Shown: in pieces, positions 1 through 9,705 of the stretch
Layout: each line of letters opens with the position of its first letter
Numbering within the stretch: the first letter of the stretch is position 1
Origin: Salmonirosea aquatica
GTDB taxonomy: Bacteria > Bacteroidota > Bacteroidia > Cytophagales > Spirosomataceae
DNA: 64,000 nt
NCBI RefSeq assembly: GCF_009296315.1
Contig: NZ_WHLY01000002.1
Span: 2,418,001-2,482,000, forward strand
Reading direction: 5' to 3'
Notes under the pieces: model-generated
What the model saw: only the letters and a program-made list of their open reading frames with translations
The model's database searches: none
What the model was told of the DNA's origin: nothing
Program-made: the position numbers and the translations under genes

Positions 1-1389
1 AACGGTTGTATTCAGCGTCACGGCGGGACTCAGAATGGCGTTGCCGTAGACATCCTTCAACACGGCGCGGTAGGTACCCGGGGAGGTAATGGCGATGCTT
101 TTTCCAGTTTGCCCTGTCGACCATGAATACGACGAATAGCCTTCTGGCAAGCTCAGGCTAACCGTAGCATTATCCGGGCCACACGATGTTGTAAGACTAG
201 GGGCAGCAGTGGGCAGAACGGGGGTAATGGTGGAAAAAAAAGTCGTATTCAGTGAATTATTCCAAAGATCGGCCAGAACACGTAATCCTTCCTGTCCTTT
301 GAAATGGGTACCATCAGGACGGGGTACATAATAATTATCCGTTTCGGGGCCGGGAAAAGTACTATTGAAAGCAGTATTGAGCACGGCATTTTGCCCGTTG
401 AGTACGGCCTGGCTCGTGGTAGATTGGTTTGAATCGGTGTTTTGAGCACGGGAAGTGCGGGATATTACCCAGTTGATGCGCTTACCCGTATCGCTGCTAA
501 GCTTATTGATTAGGAATTGCATGTCCTGCTGGTAGGCCGTCGCACTGGTATGCAGTGGGAAGTTATCTGTTTCGCCCTGCATCCAGAGGATAGCCCGCAC
601 ACCTAATTGATGTACATAGTGATGAGTAGAAATCAACAGGTTTCCGTAGGGCATCTGAGCCGGATAGGGAAAGCCTCCATAAGCGTTTTTAGTGGGTTTT
701 CCGGCGGCACTTTCGGCCCAATTCTGCACGGAGGTACCCTCCCAGGCCGTATTGATAAAAAGAACTGGCACATTGAGTTTGCGGGTCAATTGATCGCCAA
801 GCATTCCCCAGCACCAGGCGGTTTGTCCGCGTGGACCAACCGTTACGGTAGACTCCAGATGTGCAAATGTAGGAGCCGGTGGGTCAAAGAGCGAATTGAC
901 AGTATTATCGTATACAATGTAATTGACCCTGTCATCCGTTGCGGCAGGGCCTGGCGTTTCGCTCAGCCCCTGTACATTGGACTGTCCGGCAATGAGAAAC
1001 ACCTCCCCTACCCCCATACGAGAAACCACATCCCGGTCGACAACTGCGCCCGCCCGGACACCCCGTACCTCCAGGGTGTACCACCCTCCCTGCAAGCGCA
1101 GGGTACCCAAAAACACTCCACCCGATACCTTATCCTGTAGGGTACTCCAATCGGTGGCGATTCCCTGTCCCGGAATTACCGGAACGGCCCTTACCTCAAG
1201 CTTATCGATTGGTTGCGAGTAGGTACCGGATATCGAAATAGTGGTCTGACCGGTGATATCACGTTGATAGACAGAACGGTCAGTTGGAGATGTGATTTTG
1301 ATTTGTGCCTGGGTAGGATTACTAAGAGTAACTACAACGCTCCAAAACAGAGTATGAATTAAAGTAACAAGAGTAGACGTACTATGCAT
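1..1389 (-). CDS. Secreted SASA-domain esterase (sialate O-acetylesterase-like), 3' end beyond window
   Basis: The frame is open from an ATG at 1389 to the window edge, giving 463 codons with no stop seen, so the C-terminus is missing. An N-terminal signal peptide of about 28 residues ends near TQAQ. The SASA/SGNH-type hydrolase blocks are visible: GQSN with nucleophile Ser137, WMQGETDN, and PDGTHF with the likely acid/base pair Asp359 and His362. After the catalytic domain, a Cys-containing Ig-like repeat begins (SCGPDNATVSL). It is a close paralog of the next gene, which carries the same blocks in the same order and lies upstream in transcription. Family knowledge: such domains deacetylate sugars, including sialic acids and plant polysaccharides. 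The true substrate cannot be told. Expected at the missing end: more Ig-like repeats and a type IX sorting tail, by analogy. Confidence 0.85.
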   Translation of the reverse strand, partial: MHSTSTLVTLIHTLFWSVVVTLSNPTQAQIKITSPTDRSVYQRDITGQTTISISGTYSQPIDKLEVRAVPVIPGQGIATDWSTLQDKVSGGVFLGTLRLQGGWYTLEVRGVRAGAVVDRDVVSRMGVGEVFLIAGQSNVQGLSETPGPAATDDRVNYIVYDNTVNSLFDPPAPTFAHLESTVTVGPRGQTAWCWGMLGDQLTRKLNVPVLFINTAWEGTSVQNWAESAAGKPTKNAYGGFPYPAQMPYGNLLISTHHYVHQLGVRAILWMQGETDNFPLHTSATAYQQDMQFLINKLSSDTGKRINWVISRTSRAQNTDSNQSTTSQAVLNGQNAVLNTAFNSTFPGPETDNYYVPRPDGTHFKGQEGLRVLADLWNNSLNTTFFSTITPVLPTAAPSLTTSCGPDNATVSLSLPEGYSSYSWSTGQTGKSIAITSPGTYRAVLKDVYGNAILSPAVTLNTTV

Positions 1390-1528
1390 TTGAAGTGTGC
1401 TGATAAAGGTATTGGTTACTGTAAAAAGCCTCGTCTCCAAACGGTTGCGTTTGGTAGCAAGGCAAAAATTTCACAAAAATAGCAGATTATTTTTGTCTGG
1501 GATATATCCTTTTTTTGCCACACCTGCA

Positions 1529-4500
1529 TCACTGCCCTATCATTAGTTTTTGTGTGGCTTTGAAACCCGGAGCCTGGATTCGTATAATATATATTCCGTC
1601 AGCTAACGTAGATACGTTAATCGTCTTACGCTCTTCAAACGACGGAATGGAAAAGAATTGGACGACCACACCTTTCAAATCCAGGATTTGTACGGTGGCG
1701 TTTTCAAGATTTTGCAGCGTTTCCAGAGTGACTAGCCCTTCTCGGGCAGGATTCGGATACACGCTCATCCCATTGCCTCCTACTTCGGGTACAAATGTGT
1801 AAACGGTTGAGGAGGCCGATGCACAGATAAGGGATTCGCTGTACTGCACAAGTGCTTGTACGGTATAGGTACCTGCCTGCACAGCTTTAATGACGGGCGT
1901 CTTATCGAGCAAAGCGGTGCCATTACGAAGCCAGGAAAACTCTTCATCCGGCAGAGTACCGCTTGCTTCCAAAGTGTATGTTCCGACTTGCCGGATGACC
2001 GGTTGCTGAGGAGAGGGCTTGGCTTCAAGGCGTACGGGTGGCGAAAAAGCCGAAAAACAGCCGTTGTTCCCCTGAATTTGCACAGAATAATTGCCCGTAG
2101 TTCCAACCGCAATGGTCTGGCCGGTCGCACCAGTGCTCCAGATCAATTTCCCGTTGGCACTCGCCGTTAATCGAACAGTATCCCCTTCACAGAACGCGGC
2201 GGGGCCAGACACGATAATGGTCGGGGCATTGGGAAGCGGAAGTGCTCGGACCTCCACCACGTCGGAAGCATCCGAAAGGCAACCTGCTTCATTTTTTACC
2301 TGCACCCGGTACGAGTCAGTTTGATTGGTAGTGATTTCCCTACTGACCGCCCCATTGCTCCAGACATAACCCGTTGCTTGGGTAGCCCGTAATGTGAGGA
2401 TTTTGTCTGCGCAGAACGTAGTAGCCCCCAAAGCTTCTATAGCGGGCCGGGCGGGTAAGGGGTTGACAGTAACCTCTATGGGAGCGGAAACCGGAGATTG
2501 ACAGCCGTTTGCATCCAATACGCTGAGGGAATAGTTACCCGACGCCCTCACTTCCAGCTCGCGCTGACCACTGCCTGTGTTCCAGCGGTAAGTATTGGAA
2601 TTGCTGGATTGCAATACCGTATAATCCCGTTCACAAAAAGTAGTTGGGCGTAGAGCGGTGACCGTAGGAACGGCAGGCAGAGGATTGACCTGAACCCGAA
2701 CGGCGTCGGAGGTAGCTACGCAGCCATTATCATCGGTCACCGATACAGAGTATTCTCCGGAGGTATTTACCGTTACCGAGCGATCGGATGTATTGATATT
2801 CCAGCGATTGCCTTCTGCGTAGCTCGAGGTAAGGGTCACGTTCTGGTCGGCGCAGAAGGTGGTGTTCCCACTGACACTGATGGAGGGACGAGAGGGTAGG
2901 GGATTGACGTTGATAGTCACCGGATCGGATTCCGGCGAGCGGCACCCATTGTCGTCAACCGACACCACCCGGTAGTCTCCGGTAAGGCCGACATCGATAG
3001 AGGTACCCTCTTGTCCGCTTGACCAGATACTCCGCAGACTGGCATCTGTCTTCAGGGTCACAGCACCACCGGCACAGAAAGTAGTAGACCCTATGACCGT
3101 AACCGTAGGTTTTGGGGGTGGAGGGGTGGTGAAGGCGCCAATGGTCACGGGGGCCGAAGTAGCTTCGCATCCGTATACGCTGGTGGCTGTTACGGTGAAC
3201 GTACTGGCAGTACTGGTCGTGATGCGCTGCTGGGTCTGCCCGGTACTCCAGCGAATATTATCGCTGGTGGATGCCACCAGGGCAACTGAACTTCCCTGGC
3301 AGATTTTATCACCGTTTTCCAGGATTATCAAGGGTACTGAGGGACGGATTTGATTGGAAATCGCGATATCAGGCAAATAAAAGATATGACCCGCAGCATC
3401 TTTTATTTTAGCCGAATACCGGCCATTTCCGACCGAAATATTGGTACCACTTTGTCCGTTGTTCCACTCTACTGAGGTATAGTTACCTCCTTCTACCGCA
3501 ATTGAAACTGTATTGTTAGGGCCGCAGGCCAGACGGAACTGAGGGGGAGAAATAGCCTTGAAGGGTTCGGACCGGGCAAAAAAATCGTCGTTCAGGTACG
3601 CATTCCACCCTTCTCCGAGCTGAGTGAGCCCTTCGTTTTGAAAATGAGCGCCATCAGGCCGTGGAGCCTGTATCTTATCGGTTTCAGGACCCAGGAAAGT
3701 ATTGGATATAGCGGCTACCACCTCATTCTGTGCGTTGATTACCTCCGCCCTACTGCCTCGCTGGTTGTCGTAAGAGGTACGGGCGATCACCCAGGAGAGA
3801 TTTTTGCCCGATTCGTTCCGGCTTTGGTTTATGACTGCCTGGAGGCCGTTTTTATAGGCTGCCTTGGAGGTACTGGTGAAATTATCTGCTTCGCCCTGCT
3901 GCCACAGTACAGCCCTTACCCCGGTAACGGGTAGGTAATTTTGAAAAATAAGCCGGAGATTTCCGTACGGCATTCCGCTGGGAACGAATGGATCACCATT
4001 ATAGACGGAATAGGCGGTACCATTGATGCTTTCCTGCCAGTTTTTGATGGCACTGCCGTACCAACCCGCGTTGTAGAACAAAATAGGAACCCCTAGTCGA
4101 CTGGCTAGCAAATCACCCAGGCGTCCCCACGCCCAGGCCGAATTGCCACGAGGAGAAATGTATGAATCAGAATTCAAATGCACGAATTCGGGCTTAGGCA
4201 GATCAGATGGGGGGTCCAAATTATAATAATTGATGCAATTGACCCGGTCGTCGCCCGCGCCGGGTCCTCCATACCCAAGGTACCCCTGAGCATTGGACTG
4301 CCCGGCCAGCAAAAACACCTCTCCGATTCCCACCCGATCAAGCGTAGAGCTGCCCACGAACTGGTCGCCCCACCAGCCTCTTACTTCCATTTCGTACCAG
4401 CCTCCGGTCCAATCTATTTGCCCCGCATAGCTACCTCCCTGGGGATTATTTTGGATGGTAATCCAGCCCGACGTAGCTCCCCCATTGATAGCCCTTAACT

Positions 4501-4690
4501 GCACTTCCACCCGATCAACGGTACGGGCATAGGTACCCCGGATGTACACCGTGGCCGAATTGTTCTTATCTCTTTGGAGGACCGTTCGACTGGTTGGCCA
4601 GGTTATGCTAACCTGGCCGTAGGCTTCCTTTGCCCAAATACTTGTTAAGGTTACCCATGTAACCAAAAGCAAACGCCCAATAAATTTCAT
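1529..4690 (-). CDS. Secreted SASA-domain esterase with Ig-like repeats and T9SS sorting tail
   Basis: The start is set at the ATG at 4690 because a signal peptide (MKFIGRLLLVTWVTLTSIWA, ending near AYGQ) follows it. The in-frame ATG 16 codons upstream adds a non-signal sequence. The catalytic domain shows GQSN (Ser132), WQQGEADN and PDGAHF (Asp346, His349). It is followed by about six repeats of roughly 80 residues, each with a pattern like TFC..., W.tG... and G.Y.v.v.d..GC, joined by Pro-rich NPLP linkers, plus one degenerate copy. The last about 75 residues (VYPNP... to KLMIGQ) form a typical type IX secretion type A sorting domain, so the protein should be secreted or cell-surface anchored. 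The tandem paralog lies 139 bp downstream. Substrate unknown; acetylated polysaccharide is plausible. Confidence 0.88.
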   Translation of the reverse strand: MKFIGRLLLVTWVTLTSIWAKEAYGQVSITWPTSRTVLQRDKNNSATVYIRGTYARTVDRVEVQLRAINGGATSGWITIQNNPQGGSYAGQIDWTGGWYEMEVRGWWGDQFVGSSTLDRVGIGEVFLLAGQSNAQGYLGYGGPGAGDDRVNCINYYNLDPPSDLPKPEFVHLNSDSYISPRGNSAWAWGRLGDLLASRLGVPILFYNAGWYGSAIKNWQESINGTAYSVYNGDPFVPSGMPYGNLRLIFQNYLPVTGVRAVLWQQGEADNFTSTSKAAYKNGLQAVINQSRNESGKNLSWVIARTSYDNQRGSRAEVINAQNEVVAAISNTFLGPETDKIQAPRPDGAHFQNEGLTQLGEGWNAYLNDDFFARSEPFKAISPPQFRLACGPNNTVSIAVEGGNYTSVEWNNGQSGTNISVGNGRYSAKIKDAAGHIFYLPDIAISNQIRPSVPLIILENGDKICQGSSVALVASTSDNIRWSTGQTQQRITTSTASTFTVTATSVYGCEATSAPVTIGAFTTPPPPKPTVTVIGSTTFCAGGAVTLKTDASLRSIWSSGQEGTSIDVGLTGDYRVVSVDDNGCRSPESDPVTINVNPLPSRPSISVSGNTTFCADQNVTLTSSYAEGNRWNINTSDRSVTVNTSGEYSVSVTDDNGCVATSDAVRVQVNPLPAVPTVTALRPTTFCERDYTVLQSSNSNTYRWNTGSGQRELEVRASGNYSLSVLDANGCQSPVSAPIEVTVNPLPARPAIEALGATTFCADKILTLRATQATGYVWSNGAVSREITTNQTDSYRVQVKNEAGCLSDASDVVEVRALPLPNAPTIIVSGPAAFCEGDTVRLTASANGKLIWSTGATGQTIAVGTTGNYSVQIQGNNGCFSAFSPPVRLEAKPSPQQPVIRQVGTYTLEASGTLPDEEFSWLRNGTALLDKTPVIKAVQAGTYTVQALVQYSESLICASASSTVYTFVPEVGGNGMSVYPNPAREGLVTLETLQNLENATVQILDLKGVVVQFFSIPSFEERKTINVSTLADGIYIIRIQAPGFKATQKLMIGQ

Positions 4691-4771
4691 GCCTATATAG
4701 CGGTTTTCTCTAGGGAACTTTTGCACAATATCAGACAAGAACCACCCGCAAGCAATATTTTGACCGCAAAA

Positions 4772-5779
4772 TTAGCTAACGGACAAAGGCTCGTTCAGGG
4801 TTTTCCATATCAGGTCCTTCAATTGTTCTATTCCTTCTTGTGTAATTGCAGAAATAAATAAGCTTGGTACATCGACCGGCAGATTCTTCGTTAGCTTTTT
4901 TCTTTCACTGGTTTCGGTCAAATCAATTTTTGAAATAGCGATCAGTCGCTGCTTATCCAGAAGGGAAGGGTTGTACTGTAATAATTCGTTCAGAAGGGTT
5001 TGATATTCGGCGGCAATGTCCTCACTGTCCGCTGGAATCATAAAAAGCAGTAGGGAGTTGCGCTCAATATGGCGCAAAAAACGTAAGCCCAGTCCTTTGC
5101 CTTGGGAAGCCCCCTCGATAATTCCGGGAATATCGGCCATCACGAAGGAGCGATAATCGCGGTAGGCCACCACCCCCAGATTAGGTACCAGGGTAGTGAA
5201 CGGGTAGTCAGCAATTTCGGGACGAGCCGCCGACACTACCGAGAGTAGGGTCGATTTGCCCGCGTTAGGAAACCCCACCAGGCCCACATCAGCCAGTACT
5301 TTGAGTTCCAGCACAATCCAGGCTTCCTGGGCCTCTTCGCCGGGTTGGGCGTACTGGGGTGTCTGCTTCGTGGATGTCTTGAAGTGGTCATTACCCAGCC
5401 CTCCCCTACCGCCGGGCAGCAGGATCATTTCCTGCCCGTCTTCCGTAATTTCCATCAGTTGTTCCCCGGTTTCGGCGTCTTTGGCAATCGTACCCAAAGG
5501 CACCTCCAGGATTATGTCCTTGCCCTGAGCGCCCGCCCGGCGTCCTCCTTCACCCGCTTTTCCAGCTTCGGCACGTACATGCTTGGTGTATTTCAGGTGC
5601 AGTAAAGTCCAGAGCTGGGTATTGCCCCGCAGGATGACATGGCCACCGCGCCCGCCGTCTCCGCCATCGGGTCCGCCCTTGTCGACATATTTCTCACGGC
5701 GGAAGTGGACGGAACCCGCCCCACCCGCCCCGGAACGGGCGTTAATTTTTACGTAATCAATAAAATTGGATGATGCCAT
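4772..5779 (-). CDS. obg: Obg-family GTPase (CgtA/ObgE)
   Basis: The 335-residue product from the ATG at 5779 is preferred over an ATG nine codons upstream, because it starts with the canonical FIDYVKI segment and has an AGAGGAAGG-like ribosome site just before it. The N-terminal Gly-rich Obg fold ([28 protein letters not shown]) is followed by the G domain. G1 is GFPNAGKST, the switch region is [12 protein letters not shown]3 is DIPG, G4 is SKIDL and G5 is SAI. The C-terminal OCT extension of some homologs is absent or very short. Obg proteins bind the 50S ribosomal subunit and act in ribosome assembly and stress control. It is followed in the genome by adk on the same strand, as in several Bacteroidota. 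Confidence 0.97.
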   Translation of the reverse strand: MASSNFIDYVKINARSGAGGAGSVHFRREKYVDKGGPDGGDGGRGGHVILRGNTQLWTLLHLKYTKHVRAEAGKAGEGGRRAGAQGKDIILEVPLGTIAKDAETGEQLMEITEDGQEMILLPGGRGGLGNDHFKTSTKQTPQYAQPGEEAQEAWIVLELKVLADVGLVGFPNAGKSTLLSVVSAARPEIADYPFTTLVPNLGVVAYRDYRSFVMADIPGIIEGASQGKGLGLRFLRHIERNSLLLFMIPADSEDIAAEYQTLLNELLQYNPSLLDKQRLIAISKIDLTETSERKKLTKNLPVDVPSLFISAITQEGIEQLKDLIWKTLNEPLSVS

Positions 5780-5900
5780 GCCTTCCTCTACGGATTTATA
5801 TACCATTGAGTTCCATTCTAGCGCAGAGAGGTTGGAATGCTCAACAAATTTTGTAGGCTACCTTATATAAACGCCTTCCGTCAGGACACTTGGCGCTCGG

Positions 5901-6476
5901 TTAGGCCCCCTGCTTGACAGCCCCGCAGATTGCCTCAAAGATTTCCTCTATTTCTCCTACCCCTTCAACACTGACAAATTTGTTTTGTTGCCGGTAGTAA
6001 TCGGCCACGGGTGTGGTCTTGCTGTTGTACTCGTGAATGCGGGTTTTTATTTTTTCCTCGTTCTGGTCGTCGGGGCGCCCGGAAGTGAGGCCGCGGGTCA
6101 GCAGACGCTTTTTGAGTTCTTCGTCAGGCACGATCAGCGCCACCATGACGGTGATACTTTCATTGTAGGAAGCTAGCAAACGATCCAATGCTTCGGCTTG
6201 CTTAACGGTACGTGGAAAGCCGTCGAAAATAAATCCGGCAGCCTTTTCATTCTCGCTGAGCTTCGAATCGATCATGCCGATCACGACCTCATCCGGCACC
6301 AGAATCCCCTGATCCATCAGGGTTTTGGCTTTTAAACCCAGCTCAGTTCCTGCCTGAATCTGTGAGCGCAGAAGGTCACCGGTAGACAGGTGTACCAAAT
6401 GGTATTTTTCAATTATTTTTTCACTTTGGGTACCCTTGCCAGCACCCGGAGGACCAAACAGTACAAGATTCAGCAT
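5901..6476 (-). CDS. adk: Adenylate kinase
   Basis: A 191-residue cytoplasmic enzyme that interconverts ATP + AMP and 2 ADP. The P-loop GPPGAGKGTQ lies at residues 8-17, the AMP-binding segment STGDLLR follows, and DGFPRTVKQAEALD and GRPDDQ are present. The LID is the short form without the Zn-binding Cys insert. Length fits the short bacterial class. It lies 121 bp upstream of obg in the direction of transcription, so co-transcription is possible. A promoter-like TAAATTTG sits about 46 bp upstream of the start. Confidence 0.97.
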   Translation of the reverse strand: MLNLVLFGPPGAGKGTQSEKIIEKYHLVHLSTGDLLRSQIQAGTELGLKAKTLMDQGILVPDEVVIGMIDSKLSENEKAAGFIFDGFPRTVKQAEALDRLLASYNESITVMVALIVPDEELKKRLLTRGLTSGRPDDQNEEKIKTRIHEYNSKTTPVADYYRQQNKFVSVEGVGEIEEIFEAICGAVKQGA

Positions 6477-6522
6477 AGTTGCGTAGTTGAATGCATTCCA
6501 ATTAGTAGGAGGACTTAACTGG

Positions 6523-6530
6523 CAAATTTA
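6523..6530 (-). promoter_or_regulatory. -7 promoter element for adk
   Basis: Read on the minus strand the element is TAAATTTG, a full match to the Bacteroidota -7 consensus TAnnTTTG, about 46 bp before the adk start. No convincing TTTG is seen at the -33 spacing, so the call is moderate. Confidence 0.4.
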
Positions 6531-6580
6531 CGATTCTTACCCAACTGGCAGTTATTTTTCCCTTTTTTTTTAACACAAAA

Positions 6581-6612
6581 AATGCCCGCCTCTGTCGACA
6601 GAGGCGGGCATT
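6581..6612 (-). terminator. Rho-independent terminator after the secreted T9SS-tail protein
   Basis: A perfect 32-bp palindrome (arms AATGCCCGCCTCTGTC and its complement) lies directly after the stop of the minus-strand gene at 6631. On that strand a T-rich stretch follows. A GC-rich stem plus T tract is a standard intrinsic terminator. Confidence 0.85.
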
Positions 6613-6630
6613 AGAAATACTGCCAACGTT

Positions 6631-7476
6631 TTATTTTATCACAACCCGGCGTACCATACCATCTTCGTTTTGAACTACGGTTACGAACAAGGTACCTCTG
6701 GTATTTTTCTTCAGCTCGATCTGTCCGACAAATTCGCCACTGAAATCTTTAATCGTTTTCTTACCTACTTCCTTACCCTGCGTATCAGTCACGGTGATGT
6801 GCACGTCGCCCTTGTCAGGGGTACTGAACCGCAGATTAAGCAGGTTATTGTCAGGATTGTTAGGGTAGGTATTAAGAGACCGTATACTACTGGCCGACTC
6901 GGTAGTCCAGAGACCATTCATGCGGTCACCAAAGCCTTCAAATCTTCTCTGCATGGTATTCAGGCCGGGCTCTATATTCCGCCGCAGTTCGTTCAGGCCG
7001 GGTTCCAGGTCCCGCTGCATCCGGCGTACGCTGCTCCGCAGCTCGTCCGTATCGAAATGGAACTGGTGCTCGCCATCCCGCCAGTCGAGTATCAGAGGCT
7101 CATTTTGATCGCGGCTTCTGATTTCGACCCGCTGCCGTTGGTTGCGGTTAGCCAGGGTGGGCGCTCCCGCCCCGCGGCTCTCTACCCTGATTTTACCCTC
7201 GTTATCGTTGACAATGATACTGACTTGCTGCTGTCCTTTGCCATCTACACCCAGCGAATCCAGTACCTTATCAACAAACTTCTTCTGCTCAGAATCGGAC
7301 ATGGGATTCACTTCATAGCGGCGCTCCTTCACTTCGGTCCTACCATCCTTTTTTTCTTTTACTGTCACCTGGATGGTGGTTTTGTTCTCATCGGCCGATT
7401 GGGCGGTAGCTGCCACTCCGGCACCCAGAATCAGCACCAGCCCTAGGCCTATGATGTTGGAAATTGTTTTTTTCAT
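6631..7476 (-). CDS. Secreted protein of unknown function with T9SS-type sorting tail
   Basis: The 281-residue product begins with a signal peptide (MKKTISNIIGLGLVLILGAG, cleavage near ATAQS). The middle part is charged and Arg/Gln-rich and contains the paired segments DLEPGLNELRRNIEPGLNTMQRRFEG, suggesting a short helical repeat. The last about 80 residues (LNTYPNNPDNNLLNLRFSTP to MVRRVVIK) have the spacing of a type A sorting domain: a YPNN/NP start, a GDVHITVTDTQGKEV strand and a short basic end. I do not recognise a catalytic domain. It is transcribed away from the histidine kinase gene across a 206-bp gap, so it may be a target of that two-component system; this is inference from position only. 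Confidence 0.75.
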   Translation of the reverse strand: MKKTISNIIGLGLVLILGAGVAATAQSADENKTTIQVTVKEKKDGRTEVKERRYEVNPMSDSEQKKFVDKVLDSLGVDGKGQQQVSIIVNDNEGKIRVESRGAGAPTLANRNQRQRVEIRSRDQNEPLILDWRDGEHQFHFDTDELRSSVRRMQRDLEPGLNELRRNIEPGLNTMQRRFEGFGDRMNGLWTTESASSIRSLNTYPNNPDNNLLNLRFSTPDKGDVHITVTDTQGKEVGKKTIKDFSGEFVGQIELKKNTRGTLFVTVVQNEDGMVRRVVIK

Positions 7477-7682
7477 GACAAATCTTTTGGTTTGGTTTGT
7501 GAATCAATGGTTTGTAAAGTTAAGTACTCAGCCACAATAGAAGGATGTTAAAGTATGTTAAAAACTTGGGGATCGAATTGTGGAGGCCGTACTTTGTAAC
7601 AGGACCCAGCGTATAATCCGTAACCGGGATTTTGATAAAGTCGGCATCAAAACAGAGAAGGTTGCATCAGGATTTGAAAAAA

Positions 7683-9563
7683 ATGACAAAAAGAAGAATA
7701 CAACATATTGTAGGGTTGATGTGCCTGGCTCTGATCGGACTGATCGGCTTCCAATGGTACTTTATCCGGGAGGCGATTGCCGTGCGGAACGAACAATTCA
7801 ACCATAAGGTAGCCGAATCGGTGCAACAGGTAGTACACCGGCTCGAAAAGCAGGAAATGATGTACCTCCTGCAGCAACGCATCGAGAACGAACAGCAAAA
7901 GGCCCGGCTTGAACAGATTACGAAGGTCAATGAGGCATCACGTTCCGAACGGTCGAAAAACGCCTCGAGGACCCGGGTGGCGGCTCGGCAGGAACCCGTG
8001 CGGCAAACTCCGGTGCCAACGGGTATGGAAATCTCGATCGGACCCAGCGGGGAGGTGAGCTACCAGTACTTTTCTGAAGTTGCACCATCGGACGTATTGA
8101 GCCCTAATTTCCGGGTCATGGCCGAACATCAGCAGCGGATTATCGAGGAGTTTTTCCAAGCCCAGCAGCTTGGCGCGGCTGGTTTGGACGAGTTCATGCG
8201 CCGCCGCATCGCGGAAGAACAGAATTTGGGCAATGTGCTGCAATCCATGGCGGACGACCCCAGGCGTCTAGCAAACACCAACTCTACTAAAACCCTGACG
8301 CCAGCAAAAGCTGACAAGCCCCAAAAAAACCCATCGACCAAATCGCAACCTCAGTCGGCCACCCAATCGGATCAACAAACCGCGGCCCCGCAGCGTACCG
8401 ACCGCCAGACGTTAGGCCGCCGGACGCCGGACCGCGCCGATCTATTGCGGGAGGTAATGCAGGATCTGATGTACACCCAGCGTCCTATCGAAGAGCGGGT
8501 TAACCGTTTTTTGCTTGATTCTTTGTTAAAAAAGGAACTGATTCAGAATGGCATAACGCTGCCTTACGAGTTTGCCGTGCGGGCACAAGCCAATAAGAAC
8601 GTACTCTTTTCAACCGCCGAGCAGCGGCCGGGCGACTGGGAACAGCGGGCTTATAAAGCCTCTCTTTTTCCGAGCGAAATGTTGAGTGGCAACAATTTGC
8701 TCTATGTGTATTTCCCCGATCAGAAAAGCTATATCCTTCGTAATATGTCTGCGATGTTTGCCAGTTCGGGGGTACTGGTGCTGGTAATCCTGATTTGCTT
8801 TTATGTGGCAGTGAGCACCATACTCAAACAGAAAAAGCTTTCGGACATCAAGAATGATTTTATCAATAACATGACCCACGAGTTCAGGACCCCCATCTCG
8901 ACCATCGCCCTGGCTACCGACATGGCCCGTGAAAATGCCTATTCGGTTTCGCCAAACGAGCTTCCAACCCGGATCGACCGCTACCTGGGCATTATTAGGG
9001 AAGAAAACAGGCGCCTGGGTACCCACGTGGAGAAGGTACTGCAAATGGCCCTGTTGGATAAGGGTGAGGTGAAGCTAAAGCAAAGCCCCGTGAACATGCA
9101 CGACGTGATCGCCAAAGTGCTCAACAGCCTGAGTGTACAGATCGAACAGCGTGGAGGCGAAGTAGAGCTTGATTTTGAGGCCTCGGAGGAACTGGTGCAG
9201 GGCGACGAGGTACACCTGACCAATGTGCTGTACAATCTGGTGGATAATGCCATCAAATATTCGCCTCAGAAACTACATCTGACAGTACGCACTACCAATG
9301 AAAGGGAGGGTATCCGGATTGCAGTAACCGACGAAGGGCTGGGACTGTCGCGCGAGCAAACGCAGCGTATTTTTGATAAGTTTTACCGGGTACCTACGGG
9401 CAATCTGCACAATGTGAAAGGATTTGGTTTGGGCCTGAGCTACGTAAAGAAAATGATCGATGCCCACGGCGGCACTGTGCAGGTCACGAGCGAACCCGGC
9501 CAGGGAAGTACCTTCAGCCTGTGGTTGCCTGTGTTCAGTGGCCCCTTGGCCACGAACGGTTGA
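7683..9563 (+). CDS. Membrane sensor histidine kinase with large periplasmic domain
   Basis: The start is placed at the ATG at 7683 because MTKRRIQHIVGLMCL leads directly into the first membrane segment (residues about 9-30). The earlier in-frame ATG at 7632 adds 17 residues. A periplasmic region of about 325 residues follows, rich in Gln and Arg with a low-complexity Pro/Gln/Thr stretch. The second membrane segment is at about 358-381. The kinase core follows: HisKA with phospho-acceptor His399 (NMTHEFRTP), N box NVLYNLVDNAIKYS, G1 DEGLGLS, F box FDKFYRV and G2 GFGLGLSYVKKMI. A response regulator gene follows 142 bp downstream. The signal is unknown. Confidence 0.92.
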   Translation: MTKRRIQHIVGLMCLALIGLIGFQWYFIREAIAVRNEQFNHKVAESVQQVVHRLEKQEMMYLLQQRIENEQQKARLEQITKVNEASRSERSKNASRTRVAARQEPVRQTPVPTGMEISIGPSGEVSYQYFSEVAPSDVLSPNFRVMAEHQQRIIEEFFQAQQLGAAGLDEFMRRRIAEEQNLGNVLQSMADDPRRLANTNSTKTLTPAKADKPQKNPSTKSQPQSATQSDQQTAAPQRTDRQTLGRRTPDRADLLREVMQDLMYTQRPIEERVNRFLLDSLLKKELIQNGITLPYEFAVRAQANKNVLFSTAEQRPGDWEQRAYKASLFPSEMLSGNNLLYVYFPDQKSYILRNMSAMFASSGVLVLVILICFYVAVSTILKQKKLSDIKNDFINNMTHEFRTPISTIALATDMARENAYSVSPNELPTRIDRYLGIIREENRRLGTHVEKVLQMALLDKGEVKLKQSPVNMHDVIAKVLNSLSVQIEQRGGEVELDFEASEELVQGDEVHLTNVLYNLVDNAIKYSPQKLHLTVRTTNEREGIRIAVTDEGLGLSREQTQRIFDKFYRVPTGNLHNVKGFGLGLSYVKKMIDAHGGTVQVTSEPGQGSTFSLWLPVFSGPLATNG

Positions 9564-9705
9564 CAGTTCTTTTCTGGTGCTGTTTTAAAGGAGTATTAAT
9601 AAATAATGCATCTTATAGGTACCCTCTCAAAATAGCACTGCCGGTTTTACTAAAAGGCTGTCGACCAACTCGGCGGCTCTGTTTCAACTACTCAATGTCA
9701 ACTAC

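Noticed and set aside
1474-1481. TATTTTTG-like -7 box upstream of the first esterase
   Set aside because: The gap is AT-rich, no -33 box is present at the right spacing and the distance to the ATG is long.
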